Of a DNA stretch of 64,000 nucleotides, positions 27,708 to 36,205 are shown piece by piece. The notes beneath the pieces are model-generated. The model made no database searches. It was given only the letters and a program-made list of their open reading frames with translations, and had not been told where the DNA came from. This DNA is from an uncultured Bacteroidales bacterium (GTDB lineage: Bacteria > Bacteroidota > Bacteroidia > Bacteroidales > Paludibacteraceae): positions 360,004 through 424,003 of the forward strand of contig CAMUYI010000001.1 of assembly GCA_947164985.1 (NCBI GenBank). The letters run 5' to 3'. Position numbers and translations under genes: made by a program. Each line of letters opens with the position of its first letter. Positions within the stretch are counted from its first letter, which is position 1.

Positions 27708-30700
27708 ATGAGTATGAAACGATTAGTCCAAATAATGGTAGTAGCCCTGCTGGCATTAGCGATGCCGGCACAGGCAGTTAGAAGGTACAAGTGTGATTTC
27801 GAGTCGGAAGCATCCCGTGCACGTTGGACGCTCAACCCCGTTGCCAAACAGTCGGTCTTGGATAAGATTGACAATAGATGGTATATCGGAGAGCCGGGAA
27901 ATAACGATCGAAACGGTCATAATGGTCTATATATCTCAGACGATGGAGGACAAACCGCCCATTATCGCAATAAGGGATGTTGGGTCTTTGCCTATGATAC
28001 CATTGCCCTCGATCATCTCGAGTCAGGAGATTATACCATCTTCTTCGATTATTGCGTTATGGCGAATATCGCAAGTAATTTCGATGGTGTGTACCTCATG
28101 TGGATACCGATGGTGGATCAGAAAGGCGATTCGATCAATGTCATCTCCATTCCTACCTCCAGTGGTGATATTCCTACCCAATTCGAGGATTATATCATTC
28201 GTCTCCAGCCGAATGCCAATATGGATTACCTCAGCGGTACTGTTACTTGGCAGCAGTGCGTGGCGAAGATCCCGAATAAGTACTGTGATGGTACCAAGCA
28301 CTACCTCGCTTTTGCTTGGGCTAACGGCTCTAACCAGCCGCAGCAACCAGGTGGTATGATCGATAATATCAATATCACCGATAATACCTCTTGTAACCAG
28401 CCTACTAACCTCACCATTTCGCAAGATGGTACTACCCTTTCGCTTACATGGCAGGGAGATGCACCGGAGTACGAAGTTAGTGCTTATTCCTATGACGGAC
28501 AGAAATGGTCCGGACCGAAGATCGTGACGACCACGGCTACCAGCTTCTCCGGCCTGCCTATCGGACAGACTGACTTCATCGTGCGTGCCAAATGTGACGA
28601 TGATTTCTATAGCCTCAAGACGATCGTTTCTAAGTTGATCTACTATCCCGATCAGCTTTGTGTGGACTACCTCAACTTGGATAATGCTACTTGTTATGTT
28701 GCGGCTACACCGAGTTCGGACCACCCCAGCACCGATACGTATAATAATTTCATCGTGCGGCGCGAGGATCACGGACCGTCCAGTATGTCCAGTTTCCATA
28801 CAGTCCATTTTGACCGTACGGAATATGAACCGCGTACCGGTTATCAGGCGAAGACGGTTCCCGATAATGAGTTAGCCTCTGTTCGCTTGGGTAACTGGGA
28901 CGATCAGGAGTTTGCAGAGCGTATTGAGTTCTCCTTCGATGTCGATACCATCAAGTATCCGGTCTTCCTGCTCAAGTATATGCCGATTCTCGAGGCGCCT
29001 AACCATGACGACGACGAGAACCCGCGTTTCATGCTCGATATGTTGATCGGTGGTACTTCGATCGGTCGATGCGGTATGGCGGACTTCAATGCCAATAATG
29101 TACGTGGACCGGGAGGACTTACGCCCGAAGCCGTAGCACAAGGATGGCATATCACCCCCCCGGATCAGATTGAAGGTAGCTATACCGATATCTTCTGGAA
29201 AGATTGGACTACTGTCGGTGTCAACCTCCGTAAACCTGCCTATCAGGGCAAGAAACTGACGGTTCGCTTGACCACCTTCGACTGTGTCTTCAATGCCCAC
29301 TTCGGCTATGCTTACTTCACCCTCGGTTGCTCCGATGGTAAACTCAAAGGTATGAAGTGCGGCGCCATCAACCCTGTCTTCGAGGCACCGGATGGATTCG
29401 AATATCGTTGGGCATATGCTTCCAGCGAGAAATACCGTCGTAAAGCCAATGATCCTACCGGTCCGGAAGGTTCCTTGCCCGAGAAGTATGTGCTTGGACG
29501 CGGACAGACCTACAATGCCGGTTACAAGGACGATAGCCTTTATGTAGTCGATTGTATGTTCGTTCAGGATAGTACCTGCTTCTTCTCACTCTATGCTTCG
29601 ACCTTGGCGACCAACCCCATCTCAATCATGAACGAGCCTGTCATCTATAAGCATTGCCAGGATAGCATCTATCAGGTTACTTTCGATGCTTCGCCTTCTT
29701 GGGTGCAGGAGATCGACCACGTCAAGGGCGATACCCTCGTCAGCAAGGCGTATCATATCGAGACCTATGAGTGGAATATCGAAGGCTTACCTGCCGGCTA
29801 TGAAGCGTGGTCAGATGAGAAGATTCATACCTTCAAGTTCCCGCTCGAAGGCGGTGATTTTGATGTTTCGCTCCGTACCTCTTGCGGTACCTGCGACTCT
29901 GTAATCCATTATCACCTCCATCTTGATCCCCTTGGTCCTACGTATACGACCCAGACCTATGTCCTCTGCGACGATGTGCGTAAGGGAGAAGGCTTCAAAT
30001 GGGCGGAGCGCGATTCGACCTATCGTACCTATGGTATCGTTGATTCCGTCAACCTCTATAGCACAATCACAACCTGCGATAGTATCATCTATCTCGAGTT
30101 GCTTGAGCCCCAACGTATCTTCGTCGATACGATGTTGTTGCCGGAGGATCTGGCTAACTTTGAGTTCCACGGCAAGACCTATGGCCCGGATACCAAGTCC
30201 ATGATCGATACCGTGCCTGATCCGGACGACTGCTCCAAGACCTGGGTGCTCAACCTCGAGATTTACGAATCGCTCCAAATCAATATGGTGAATAGCTATG
30301 AACTCTGCGAACACGAAGATACGCTCAGACTGATCTATGAGATTCTTCGCGGCCGAAGCCTCAGCTATTCGTACGTCTTCAACAACCCCGCTATTCCGGC
30401 TTCCGGAGTAGTCGATACAGTGATGAAGAAGGGGTCTTATGTCTTGGATATCATCCTCGATCCGGATCTGGAGCCGAATATCTATCAGGGCGCTATCGTC
30501 TTTGAGGATGCAAAGCCGGAGTACAATGCGACCATTCCGTTCACGCTCTCCGTCATGTATTCCTCCGATGTCATTACGCAGCGTTGGAATGACGTCCTCG
30601 CCATCCGTAATGCGGATTATAACGGCGGATACCAGTTCGATTCCGTCCAGTGGTACGTCAATGGCCAGCCGATCGATGGAGCCAACACCTTCGCGTATTA

Positions 30701-31028
30701 TATCGAAGAAGAGGGCAAAACGCTGCGCTTCGGCGAAGCTTATCAGGCGCTCCTGACCCGCAACGATGGTACCCAACTCTTCACCTGTCCGTTCATTCCG
30801 GCGCCTGTGCCGGAGGCTGAGATGCCGCTGCCGACGCTCGTCAACCCGAATGCACCGCTGCATATCCAGGGTCGCGGTGTAGCGCGCTGGTACGACATGT
30901 TAGGTCGCTGTCATAGCACGCAATCTTACGATGAATCCGACATCGTTTCGCCTTCTGCTAAGGGCTATTATTTGCTCTTGCTCCAAGGCTCCGAATCTCG
31001 CGAGATTCACCATATGATAGTGAAGTAA
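27708..31028 (+). CDS. Secreted multidomain protein with T9SS-like C-terminal tail (1,106 aa)
   Basis: A signal peptide follows MSMKRLVQIMVVALLALAMP (an alternative start is two codons downstream at 27714). It is clearly paralogous to the preceding protein, from which it is 18 bp away. Both have an N-terminal jelly-roll with GLYISDDGG, a fibronectin-III segment, a central lectin-like region with the shared block ELASVRLGNW(D/H)DQ ... KDWTTVGVNL ... GYAYFTL, a GCDS-type repeat, and a paired Ig-like end (QRWNDVLAI ... GGYQFDSVQWYVNG). The C-terminus (ARWYDMLGR ... SAKGYYLLLLQG ... HMIVK) fits a Por-secretion type A tail. The tandem arrangement suggests gene duplication. Substrate or ligand unknown. 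Confidence 0.8.
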   Translation: MSMKRLVQIMVVALLALAMPAQAVRRYKCDFESEASRARWTLNPVAKQSVLDKIDNRWYIGEPGNNDRNGHNGLYISDDGGQTAHYRNKGCWVFAYDTIALDHLESGDYTIFFDYCVMANIASNFDGVYLMWIPMVDQKGDSINVISIPTSSGDIPTQFEDYIIRLQPNANMDYLSGTVTWQQCVAKIPNKYCDGTKHYLAFAWANGSNQPQQPGGMIDNINITDNTSCNQPTNLTISQDGTTLSLTWQGDAPEYEVSAYSYDGQKWSGPKIVTTTATSFSGLPIGQTDFIVRAKCDDDFYSLKTIVSKLIYYPDQLCVDYLNLDNATCYVAATPSSDHPSTDTYNNFIVRREDHGPSSMSSFHTVHFDRTEYEPRTGYQAKTVPDNELASVRLGNWDDQEFAERIEFSFDVDTIKYPVFLLKYMPILEAPNHDDDENPRFMLDMLIGGTSIGRCGMADFNANNVRGPGGLTPEAVAQGWHITPPDQIEGSYTDIFWKDWTTVGVNLRKPAYQGKKLTVRLTTFDCVFNAHFGYAYFTLGCSDGKLKGMKCGAINPVFEAPDGFEYRWAYASSEKYRRKANDPTGPEGSLPEKYVLGRGQTYNAGYKDDSLYVVDCMFVQDSTCFFSLYASTLATNPISIMNEPVIYKHCQDSIYQVTFDASPSWVQEIDHVKGDTLVSKAYHIETYEWNIEGLPAGYEAWSDEKIHTFKFPLEGGDFDVSLRTSCGTCDSVIHYHLHLDPLGPTYTTQTYVLCDDVRKGEGFKWAERDSTYRTYGIVDSVNLYSTITTCDSIIYLELLEPQRIFVDTMLLPEDLANFEFHGKTYGPDTKSMIDTVPDPDDCSKTWVLNLEIYESLQINMVNSYELCEHEDTLRLIYEILRGRSLSYSYVFNNPAIPASGVVDTVMKKGSYVLDIILDPDLEPNIYQGAIVFEDAKPEYNATIPFTLSVMYSSDVITQRWNDVLAIRNADYNGGYQFDSVQWYVNGQPIDGANTFAYYIEEEGKTLRFGEAYQALLTRNDGTQLFTCPFIPAPVPEAEMPLPTLVNPNAPLHIQGRGVARWYDMLGRCHSTQSYDESDIVSPSAKGYYLLLLQGSESREIHHMIVK

Positions 31029-31052
31029 ATTCACAAAAATCCCTACAATTAG

Positions 31053-31083
31053 GCGCAAAATGTAGAATTTTGCGCTTTTTTTG
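31053..31083 (+). terminator. Intrinsic terminator closing the 21-31 kb operon
   Basis: GGCGCAAAAT, loop GTAG, AATTTTGCGC, then TTTTTTT. It lies directly upstream of the next promoter. Confidence 0.9.
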
Positions 31084-31091
31084 TGTAAAAA

Positions 31092-31123
31092 TTTGCACAA
31101 ACCAAATATTTATAGTAATTTTG
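31092..31123 (+). promoter_or_regulatory. Promoter of RNA candidate A
   Basis: TTTG at 31092, 20 bp spacer, TAATTTTG at 31116. No convincing ORF follows for about 650 bp, so it probably drives a non-coding transcript. Confidence 0.8.
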
Positions 31124-31129
31124 CAACGA

Positions 31130-31462
31130 CTATGCATATGCCTGTACGTATATACACACGTATACGCATATATAGTTATCCACGCTGGAGGGAAATGTCT
31201 CTCGTAAAAGGGGTGGATTTGGACATATTAAAGACGTTTATTGACGTTGTTTTCGGGCTCCCTTGAAACTTCGCAACTTTCTGAGCAACCGAACAAACAA
31301 TCACAAGAGAACGTCCATGGGATATGTAAATCCCGTACCTTACGCAATGCGTATTGTACGTGTATACATATTCGGCGTGGATATCGGTTGTTTATCATTC
31401 TGGTTGCAGGCATTGCGAAGGCCTAAGGGAGCGTGAGGAACAAGTGATCTTCACGCTTTTTT
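31130..31462 (+). ncRNA. Structured RNA candidate A (~330 nt)
   Basis: This interval lies between a consensus promoter and an intrinsic terminator and has no credible ORF. It shares GAAACTTCGCAACTTTCT (31265-31282) with candidate B and GAAACTTCGCA with candidate C. CTTCGCAA at 31269 can pair with TTGCGAAG at 31413. A local hairpin GGGAT ... ATCCC lies in between, as in B. The terminator stem AGCGTGA/TTCACGCT (31430-31462) is also shared with B. I cannot match it to a named RNA family. Confidence 0.55.
31430..31462 (+). terminator. Terminator of RNA candidate A
   Basis: AGCGTGA, long loop, TTCACGCT followed by TTTTT. Confidence 0.75.
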
Positions 31463-31536
31463 GTGTGGTATACGTTTGTCCCTTGAGTCGGATACCATCC
31501 GACACCTAAGAAACACGGATCCCTTACGTACGAAGC

Positions 31537-31591
31537 GTTAGTTATTAGTTAGTTATTAGTTAATTATTAGTTAGTTATTGGTTAGTTATTA
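31537..31591. repeat. Short tandem repeat of GTTAGTTATTA units
   Basis: About five imperfect units based on GTTAGTTATTA, within a gene-free stretch between the RNA candidate and the toxin-antitoxin promoter. A polymerase-slippage type repeat; nothing else was recognised in 31463-31717. Confidence 0.85.
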
Positions 31592-31717
31592 CCCTTACAA
31601 CAACCCACCCGCCACCCGAGAGATAGTCCTGCCGAGGACTGAAAAGACGGCAAAAAGATCTTTGATTTATTGATTTGCATAAAAAACAGGCAAAAAAGAA
31701 AGATTTTTGCACAAATG

Positions 31718-31749
31718 TTTGCGTATGTCAGAAAATTGTTGTACTTTTG
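31718..31749 (+). promoter_or_regulatory. Promoter of the 31.8 kb toxin-antitoxin pair
   Basis: TTTG at 31718, 20 bp spacer starting CGTATGTCA, TACTTTTG at 31742; the ATG is 28 bp further on. The spacer resembles those at 45428 and 62274. Confidence 0.85.
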
Positions 31750-31776
31750 CAGCGCAAAAGTTTAAAACTGACAATT

Positions 31777-31935
31777 ATGGCAGCAACACCGGTTAAAGAA
31801 AGAGGCGCATCGTATGAGCCTATAATAGGTAACTGTGAGCATGAGGTGTATTACACTCATAAGGAGTTCATGGATGAATTGGCCAAGCAACTAGGTCAAG
31901 CGTATGGGTTGAACGATATCCGGGAGGCTTGCTAA
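31777..31935 (+). CDS. Small antitoxin-like protein (52 aa)
   Basis: A 52-residue acidic/polar protein starting MAATPVKERGAS, directly behind a consensus promoter. Its stop codon overlaps the start of the RelE/ParE-like gene (TAATG). Size, order and overlap are those of a type II antitoxin, which would bind and neutralise the toxin and repress the promoter. No DNA-binding fold can be named from the sequence, so the role rests on its position. Confidence 0.6.
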   Translation: MAATPVKERGASYEPIIGNCEHEVYYTHKEFMDELAKQLGQAYGLNDIREAC

Positions 31936-32237
31936 TGCGTTATACGCTTAGATATAAATCCAAAGCTTATTCGGATATTGCCAAATTAAGGGATTTTATC
32001 CACAAGCAATGTGCAGCACCTCTGACAGCGAAACGTCAATTCGAATCATTGGATAAACATTTGTTGTGGATATCAGAACATGCTGAATTACCGGGAATAG
32101 ACGTGGAATTGTCTATAAAGTATGGACAAATAATGCGCAATGTGTCATTTGGGAAGAAAATGGCGATACTTTATTCCATAGAGGGTGATATCGTTTATAT
32201 CCATCGCATAATGCCACAGAGCATGATCATTTTCTAA
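31935..32237 (+). CDS. RelE/ParE-family toxin (100 aa)
   Basis: The ATG at 31935 is chosen because it overlaps the antitoxin stop codon; a TTG two codons upstream is less likely. The sequence fits the RelE/ParE superfamily in length and pattern: an N-terminal strand MRYTLRYKSKAYSDIAKLRD, a helix with a conserved Leu/Arg pattern, the GxxYxxIMRNVSFGKKMAIL strand-turn-strand, and the closing YIHRIMPQS. Members cleave mRNA on the ribosome or poison gyrase; which applies here cannot be told. A terminator follows. Confidence 0.8.
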   Translation: MRYTLRYKSKAYSDIAKLRDFIHKQCAAPLTAKRQFESLDKHLLWISEHAELPGIDVELSIKYGQIMRNVSFGKKMAILYSIEGDIVYIHRIMPQSMIIF

Positions 32238-32266
32238 TCTCCTAACACACATATTTCTATTTTGCC

Positions 32267-32300
32267 TGACATGAGAGTAATCTCGTGTCTTGCTTTTTTA
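32267..32300 (+). terminator. Intrinsic terminator after RelE/ParE toxin
   Basis: TGACATGAGA, loop GTAA, TCTCGTGTC, TTGC, then TTTTTT. Confidence 0.85.
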
Positions 32301-32354
32301 TGTATGTCAGTATAGTCAAAAATGACCCAAAATGACCCAACAAAGAAAATGAAA

Positions 32355-32520
32355 TGTCGCTATGTCGCTATTAAAAAGAAGAAAACAAATGAGACTTTGA
32401 AACTTTGATACTTTGGTGAGACTTTGTAAAAGACTATAAATAAGACGATTAGAGTCGAAAGTACCAAAGTTCCAAAGTTTCACGCAAAAAAATGAAAGAG
32501 CGACAGAGCGACACAGCGAC
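32355..32520. repeat. Long nested inverted repeat, copy 1
   Basis: The outer arms are TGTCGCTATGTCGCT (32355-32369) against AGCGACAGAGCGACACAGCG (32499 on). The inner arms are ACTTTGAAACTTTG plus ATACTTTGGT (32394-32417) against ACCAAAGTTCCAAAGTTTC (32463-32481). Each arm is itself made of tandem 7- to 8-bp units. A second copy with the same layout lies at 48910-49068. Preceded by two GACCCAAAAT units. Confidence 0.85.
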
Positions 32521-32555
32521 ACCAAAAACAAGATAAAAAGAGAACAATAGTAGAA

Positions 32556-32586
32556 TTCTAGAAATCTAGACATCTAGAGCTCTAGA
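32556..32586. repeat. TCTAGA-rich palindromic repeat upstream of four-helix-bundle gene
   Basis: Four TCTAGA/ATCTAGA hexamers in about 30 bp, ending 15 bp before the start codon at 32602. A related block (GAAATCTAGATATC at 33176-33189) lies just after the gene and matches 13 of 14 bases of 32561-32574. Confidence 0.8.
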
Positions 32587-32601
32587 CAAAAACAACTCAT
32601 C

Positions 32602-33156
32602 ATGGAGACGAATAATGGATTTTTGCCGAACGCGGTCAATTATAGGAATCTCATCTTCTACAAGAAGGGAATCATCCTATACGATATGACCTACTGGTAT
32701 CAAGACCATTATCTCGTACGCGGCGACCGAACGAAAGATCAGATGGAGCAAGCGGCTCGCAGCGGGAAGCAAAATGTAGTGGAAGGCACAGCGGATGGAA
32801 TGACGAGCATTGAGATGGAGATTAAGTTGTTGAATACCGCGAGGGGGAGTCTCTTGGAGCTGATGGAGGACTATGAAGACCAACTGCGGTCGAGGAGATT
32901 AGAACTATGGGAGAAAGGTCATCCGCGATATGAAAAGATGGTACAATACTGCTATCATCATCATGATTTGAAGAGCTATCAGCCTTACTATGAGAAATGG
33001 AGTATCGAGGAGTTTTGTAATGTGGCACTAACGCTGATACACCAAGCAGATAAAGGGATATTAACGTATTTGAAAAAGGTAGAACAGACTTTTCTTGAAC
33101 AAGGCGGGATCAAAGAACGCATGTTCGCTGCAAGAAAAGAGAAGAGGGGATATTGA
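32602..33156 (+). CDS. Four-helix-bundle suffix-domain protein (184 aa)
   Basis: A soluble, almost all-helical protein. The centre, DQMEQAARSGKQNVVEG, matches the core motif of the 23S rRNA intervening-sequence / four-helix-bundle family, in which an Arg-Ser-x-xx-NIxEG stretch is typical. The N-terminal NLIFYKKGIILYDMTYW and the C-terminal YEKWSIEEFCNVALTLIHQA fit the longer suffix-domain subfamily found in Bacteroidota. The function of this family is not established; some relatives (Avd) act in diversity-generating retroelements, but no reverse transcriptase is present here. The gene is bracketed by TCTAGA repeats and lies 91 bp upstream of the AT-rich islet in the same direction. Confidence 0.75.
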   Translation: METNNGFLPNAVNYRNLIFYKKGIILYDMTYWYQDHYLVRGDRTKDQMEQAARSGKQNVVEGTADGMTSIEMEIKLLNTARGSLLELMEDYEDQLRSRRLELWEKGHPRYEKMVQYCYHHHDLKSYQPYYEKWSIEEFCNVALTLIHQADKGILTYLKKVEQTFLEQGGIKERMFAARKEKRGY

Positions 33157-33247
33157 CGACGTATCTATAGATCTCGAAATCTAGATATCCTGAAAAAAAG
33201 TGCAAAAAGTGCCAAAGCAAAAATAAGATAAAAAGATAAGAGAGAAG

Positions 33248-33910
33248 ATGGCAGAAGCCAATAACGGAAATATGACGCCAACAGAAAAAATGCAGAAGCA
33301 GTACGATAGGTTGATTGCTGCGCGAAATTATCACTATGACAACCTCAACAAGTGGTTGATGACGTTTTATGTGATAATTGGTGCATTGCTTGTAGCCTTC
33401 TATAATCTGTATCCGCATAATATCGCCATGCTTATAGCTATTCTTGGTTACATAATCAGTATTGGTGCATTCCTTTCCGTCAAGGGGTATTTCTATTGGG
33501 AAGTTAATTGGATAATGCTTATTCATCATTTTGAGAAGGTGCACTTCAAAAGTAGGGATGAGCGAATATACTCCATATTTGCGAACAAGGAGACGAATAA
33601 CTCTTTAAATCCGATAAAAGGAGCAAATGTGTCTACAACAAAAGTGGCACTTGTGATGACGATATTAATTATTTTGGTTTGGGGAATGATAGTTGTTTTT
33701 ATGGGTATAAATTATTTACCTAATTTTAATATAAAGATTCCAGAGAAATCAATAAATATCATTTTATCAATTATTGGGTCATGTATCATGACTATAGTCC
33801 TATTACCGTTGGGATGTTTGACACTTCAAAGTAATTTAGATAATCTTGATGATATGGAATTAACTAAGGAAAACATTGCTGAACCTCAAAAGCACAAAAG
33901 AAATAATTAA
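33248..33910 (+). CDS. Four-transmembrane protein of unknown function (220 aa)
   Basis: A soluble helix at residues 1-33 (MQKQYDRLIAARNYHYDNLN) leads into TM1 (~36-54) and TM2 (~58-79). A cytoplasm-sized middle part with YFYWEVNWIMLIHHFEKVHF follows, then TM3 (~132-154), TM4 (~169-191) and a polar tail. This resembles small multi-TM membrane effectors and RipA-like octameric membrane proteins in layout, but I cannot name the family with confidence. It is the first gene of an AT-rich set, 17 bp upstream of the dNTPase gene, and the composition differs visibly from the adhesin genes around it. One hypothesis is a membrane effector or sensor for the dNTPase. Confidence 0.65.
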   Translation: MAEANNGNMTPTEKMQKQYDRLIAARNYHYDNLNKWLMTFYVIIGALLVAFYNLYPHNIAMLIAILGYIISIGAFLSVKGYFYWEVNWIMLIHHFEKVHFKSRDERIYSIFANKETNNSLNPIKGANVSTTKVALVMTILIILVWGMIVVFMGINYLPNFNIKIPEKSINIILSIIGSCIMTIVLLPLGCLTLQSNLDNLDDMELTKENIAEPQKHKRNN

Positions 33911-33927
33911 CCCCAAATCATAATATT

Positions 33928-36198
33928 ATGACACCATTTGCAGCGGAAATAAGCAGAAATCTTTCTCGATATATGAGAAATAAGATGCGTGTAAATCCAG
34001 AATCTAATACGGAGACTTTACAAAAATGTCTGCGTGAGTATTTCGATGAACTATATCCTCAAAGAGTTTACTTTGATACGGAAACCATATATATAGTAAG
34101 ACATAATAAGCAAAATAATACTATTGAAGAAATAGTGCCAATAGTGTTTTTAACTTATTCTGTAGAAGAAATTTCTCCTATAAAGATAACAGGTCCAATA
34201 GGAAAGGAAGTGCTGAAAGTTTTAAGTAAGGATGAGACTATTGACATCACGAAGTATCAAGCGCAACTCACAGTGCTACGTATTGAGGCTAGAAAATCGC
34301 CTACAACTTCATCTCAGAAGGTATTCCTTAGAGGAATGCAACGTTTGCAAGAACTTACTCAAGCACATACCAATATACAGAATGGTTTTGTCTGCTTTAT
34401 AACGAATGACAAACGTTTATGGTCTTCAAAAAATGAGGCTAGCAATATCCTACGTGATGTTAAAATGCAAGAATTAACACTATTCCCTAAAACTAACTTA
34501 GATGGATATGCCGTAGAGTGTTTTCAAGCGGTTTGGTTGCCCACAAGGAATAATGGATATAATTTTTGCTTAGGAATGTTTGATGATTCCTTTATTCGTC
34601 ATGACTATCTTTGTCGTCTTGAAAAACGCCCTAATGCAAAGAAGTTTTCTTTAGCAAGAAAGAAAACAATTCCTGTGAATACACAACCTGCTTCTCCTCA
34701 TTCAACGATAGCACGTCTAGGACAAATGCTCAAGGAAGGGCGCTTTATTACGAATAGTAAAGGAAAAGATTGGCTTTGGAACTGGGAAACAGCATATCTA
34801 AATGATTATTCTCGATTAGTGATGTCACCAGCGATACGCAGGATGAAGGATAAAACACAAGTCTTTTCATTTGAAGATAGTGATTTCCATCGAGTCCGAC
34901 TAACTCACTCATTGGAAGTTGCCAATGTGGCGAGGTTAATCGGATTAGGTGTTAATGATGTCCTGTCAAATGGAGTTTTCATTCAGACTAAAAAAGGCAA
35001 GACAAGAAAAATAAGATATAAAGATATCGCTAAGTACAACATCCCGCAAATCTTGGAAGTTGCTGGTCTAATTCATGATATTGGTAACCCGCCTTTTGGA
35101 CATTTTGGAGAAAGCACTATACAAAACTTCTTCCGTGATCCTAACATAATGCACCCTTATGTAAGAAAACAATTCGAATTACTAAGTGAACAACAACAGC
35201 AAGATTTTATTAATTTCGATGGTAATGTTCAAGGATTTAGAATCTTACGTCATTTAGGATTATCAACAGATTGTTCGTCATTTAATCTGGATAAAGCTAT
35301 TGTATGTACTTTGGTAAAATACCCATATTCTTCTTTGGTAGGGAATAATAAAGATGCAGAGGATTGTAGAAAACATAAATTCGGATATTTCCAAATGGAA
35401 GAAGATGCTTTTGTGCAGATGCGAGAATCTCTTGGATTAGGAGAGGGGCAGAGACATCCTTTGGCATATTTGCTTGAAGCGGCGGACGATATTTGTTATA
35501 TGGGTTCCGATATAGAGGATGGATGGAAACTAGAATATATCTCATCTGACAAAATCAAAAAAGCGTACCAAGAAGGTTTGTCCCCAAACGAACTCCAAGA
35601 AATCTTTGGCGAGGAATGGCAAGATTTACTTAATCGCATAGAACATAAAGACAATGTAATATCTGCTAATGCAGTACAATCATTGCGTATACGAATGCAA
35701 CGTTATATGGTCAAGCAGGTAGTTGAATATTTCTGTGCAAATATTGAACGTATTGTTAATAATAAACTTAAGGACAAAGAGCATGAAATTATTAAAAATA
35801 TCCCTACTACTAAAAAGTTACATGATATATGGGATAAATTAGTGCAAAATTGCTATTCAAAGATTCATGGATCACAAATCCAGGGTGGACAAATCTTAAC
35901 AGCATTATTGAAGTGCTATACAGAAGCAGTATTTTGTGGCAATTTGATAAAATATAAAGAAGTAAAAGACAAAGTGTCATCTATAGATAAGAAGATTTAT
36001 TCAATCAAATTAAATACCGATACAAAATCAGGAATGATATACGAAACCATATCTGACAACTTTAGGTATGAACTTTCACCTGCCGGTCAATTCGTTCCTC
36101 AATCAGCATATGATAAGTTCATGTTGGTTACTGACTTCGTTTCTGGCATGACTGATTACTATGCGACAAACAAGTATGAAAGTTTAATGATAAAATAA
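33928..36198 (+). CDS. HD-domain dNTP triphosphohydrolase (dGTPase-like) with ~255-residue N-terminal extension (756 aa)
   Basis: From residue ~258 the protein follows bacterial dGTPase/SAMHD1-type enzymes: TIARLGQMLKEGRF, RLVMSPAIRRMKDKTQVF, the metal-binding His in RVRLTHSLEVA (His327), the HD pair in AGLIHDIGNPPFGHFGE (His383, Asp384), FDGNVQGFRIL (430-440) and the distal Asp in LLEAADDICYMGSDIEDG (~520). The catalytic HD set is therefore intact. Such enzymes split dNTPs into nucleoside and triphosphate; several members protect against phage by draining dNTPs. Residues 1-255 are not part of the normal ~500-residue family. They include EIVPIVFLTY, TVLRIEARK and GFVCFITNDKRLW, a pattern recalling PD-(D/E)XK nuclease-like domains (weak). 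AT-rich, 8 bp before the zinc-ribbon gene. Confidence 0.85.
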   Translation: MTPFAAEISRNLSRYMRNKMRVNPESNTETLQKCLREYFDELYPQRVYFDTETIYIVRHNKQNNTIEEIVPIVFLTYSVEEISPIKITGPIGKEVLKVLSKDETIDITKYQAQLTVLRIEARKSPTTSSQKVFLRGMQRLQELTQAHTNIQNGFVCFITNDKRLWSSKNEASNILRDVKMQELTLFPKTNLDGYAVECFQAVWLPTRNNGYNFCLGMFDDSFIRHDYLCRLEKRPNAKKFSLARKKTIPVNTQPASPHSTIARLGQMLKEGRFITNSKGKDWLWNWETAYLNDYSRLVMSPAIRRMKDKTQVFSFEDSDFHRVRLTHSLEVANVARLIGLGVNDVLSNGVFIQTKKGKTRKIRYKDIAKYNIPQILEVAGLIHDIGNPPFGHFGESTIQNFFRDPNIMHPYVRKQFELLSEQQQQDFINFDGNVQGFRILRHLGLSTDCSSFNLDKAIVCTLVKYPYSSLVGNNKDAEDCRKHKFGYFQMEEDAFVQMRESLGLGEGQRHPLAYLLEAADDICYMGSDIEDGWKLEYISSDKIKKAYQEGLSPNELQEIFGEEWQDLLNRIEHKDNVISANAVQSLRIRMQRYMVKQVVEYFCANIERIVNNKLKDKEHEIIKNIPTTKKLHDIWDKLVQNCYSKIHGSQIQGGQILTALLKCYTEAVFCGNLIKYKEVKDKVSSIDKKIYSIKLNTDTKSGMIYETISDNFRYELSPAGQFVPQSAYDKFMLVTDFVSGMTDYYATNKYESLMIK

Positions 36199-36205
36199 TA
36201 ATGCC

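Noticed and set aside
31081..31426. Short ORFs (60-66 aa) on both strands inside RNA candidate A
   Set aside because: They are not conserved in candidate B, lack start signals and cross the terminator or promoter; the shared elements are structural, not coding.
31130..31462. Guide RNA of a TnpB/IscB-type element or 6S RNA
   Set aside because: No TnpB/IscB-like gene adjoins any of the three copies, and I cannot see the long bubble-containing hairpin of 6S RNA.
32602..33156. Diversity-generating retroelement (four-helix protein as Avd)
   Set aside because: No reverse transcriptase and no template/variable repeat pair was found nearby.
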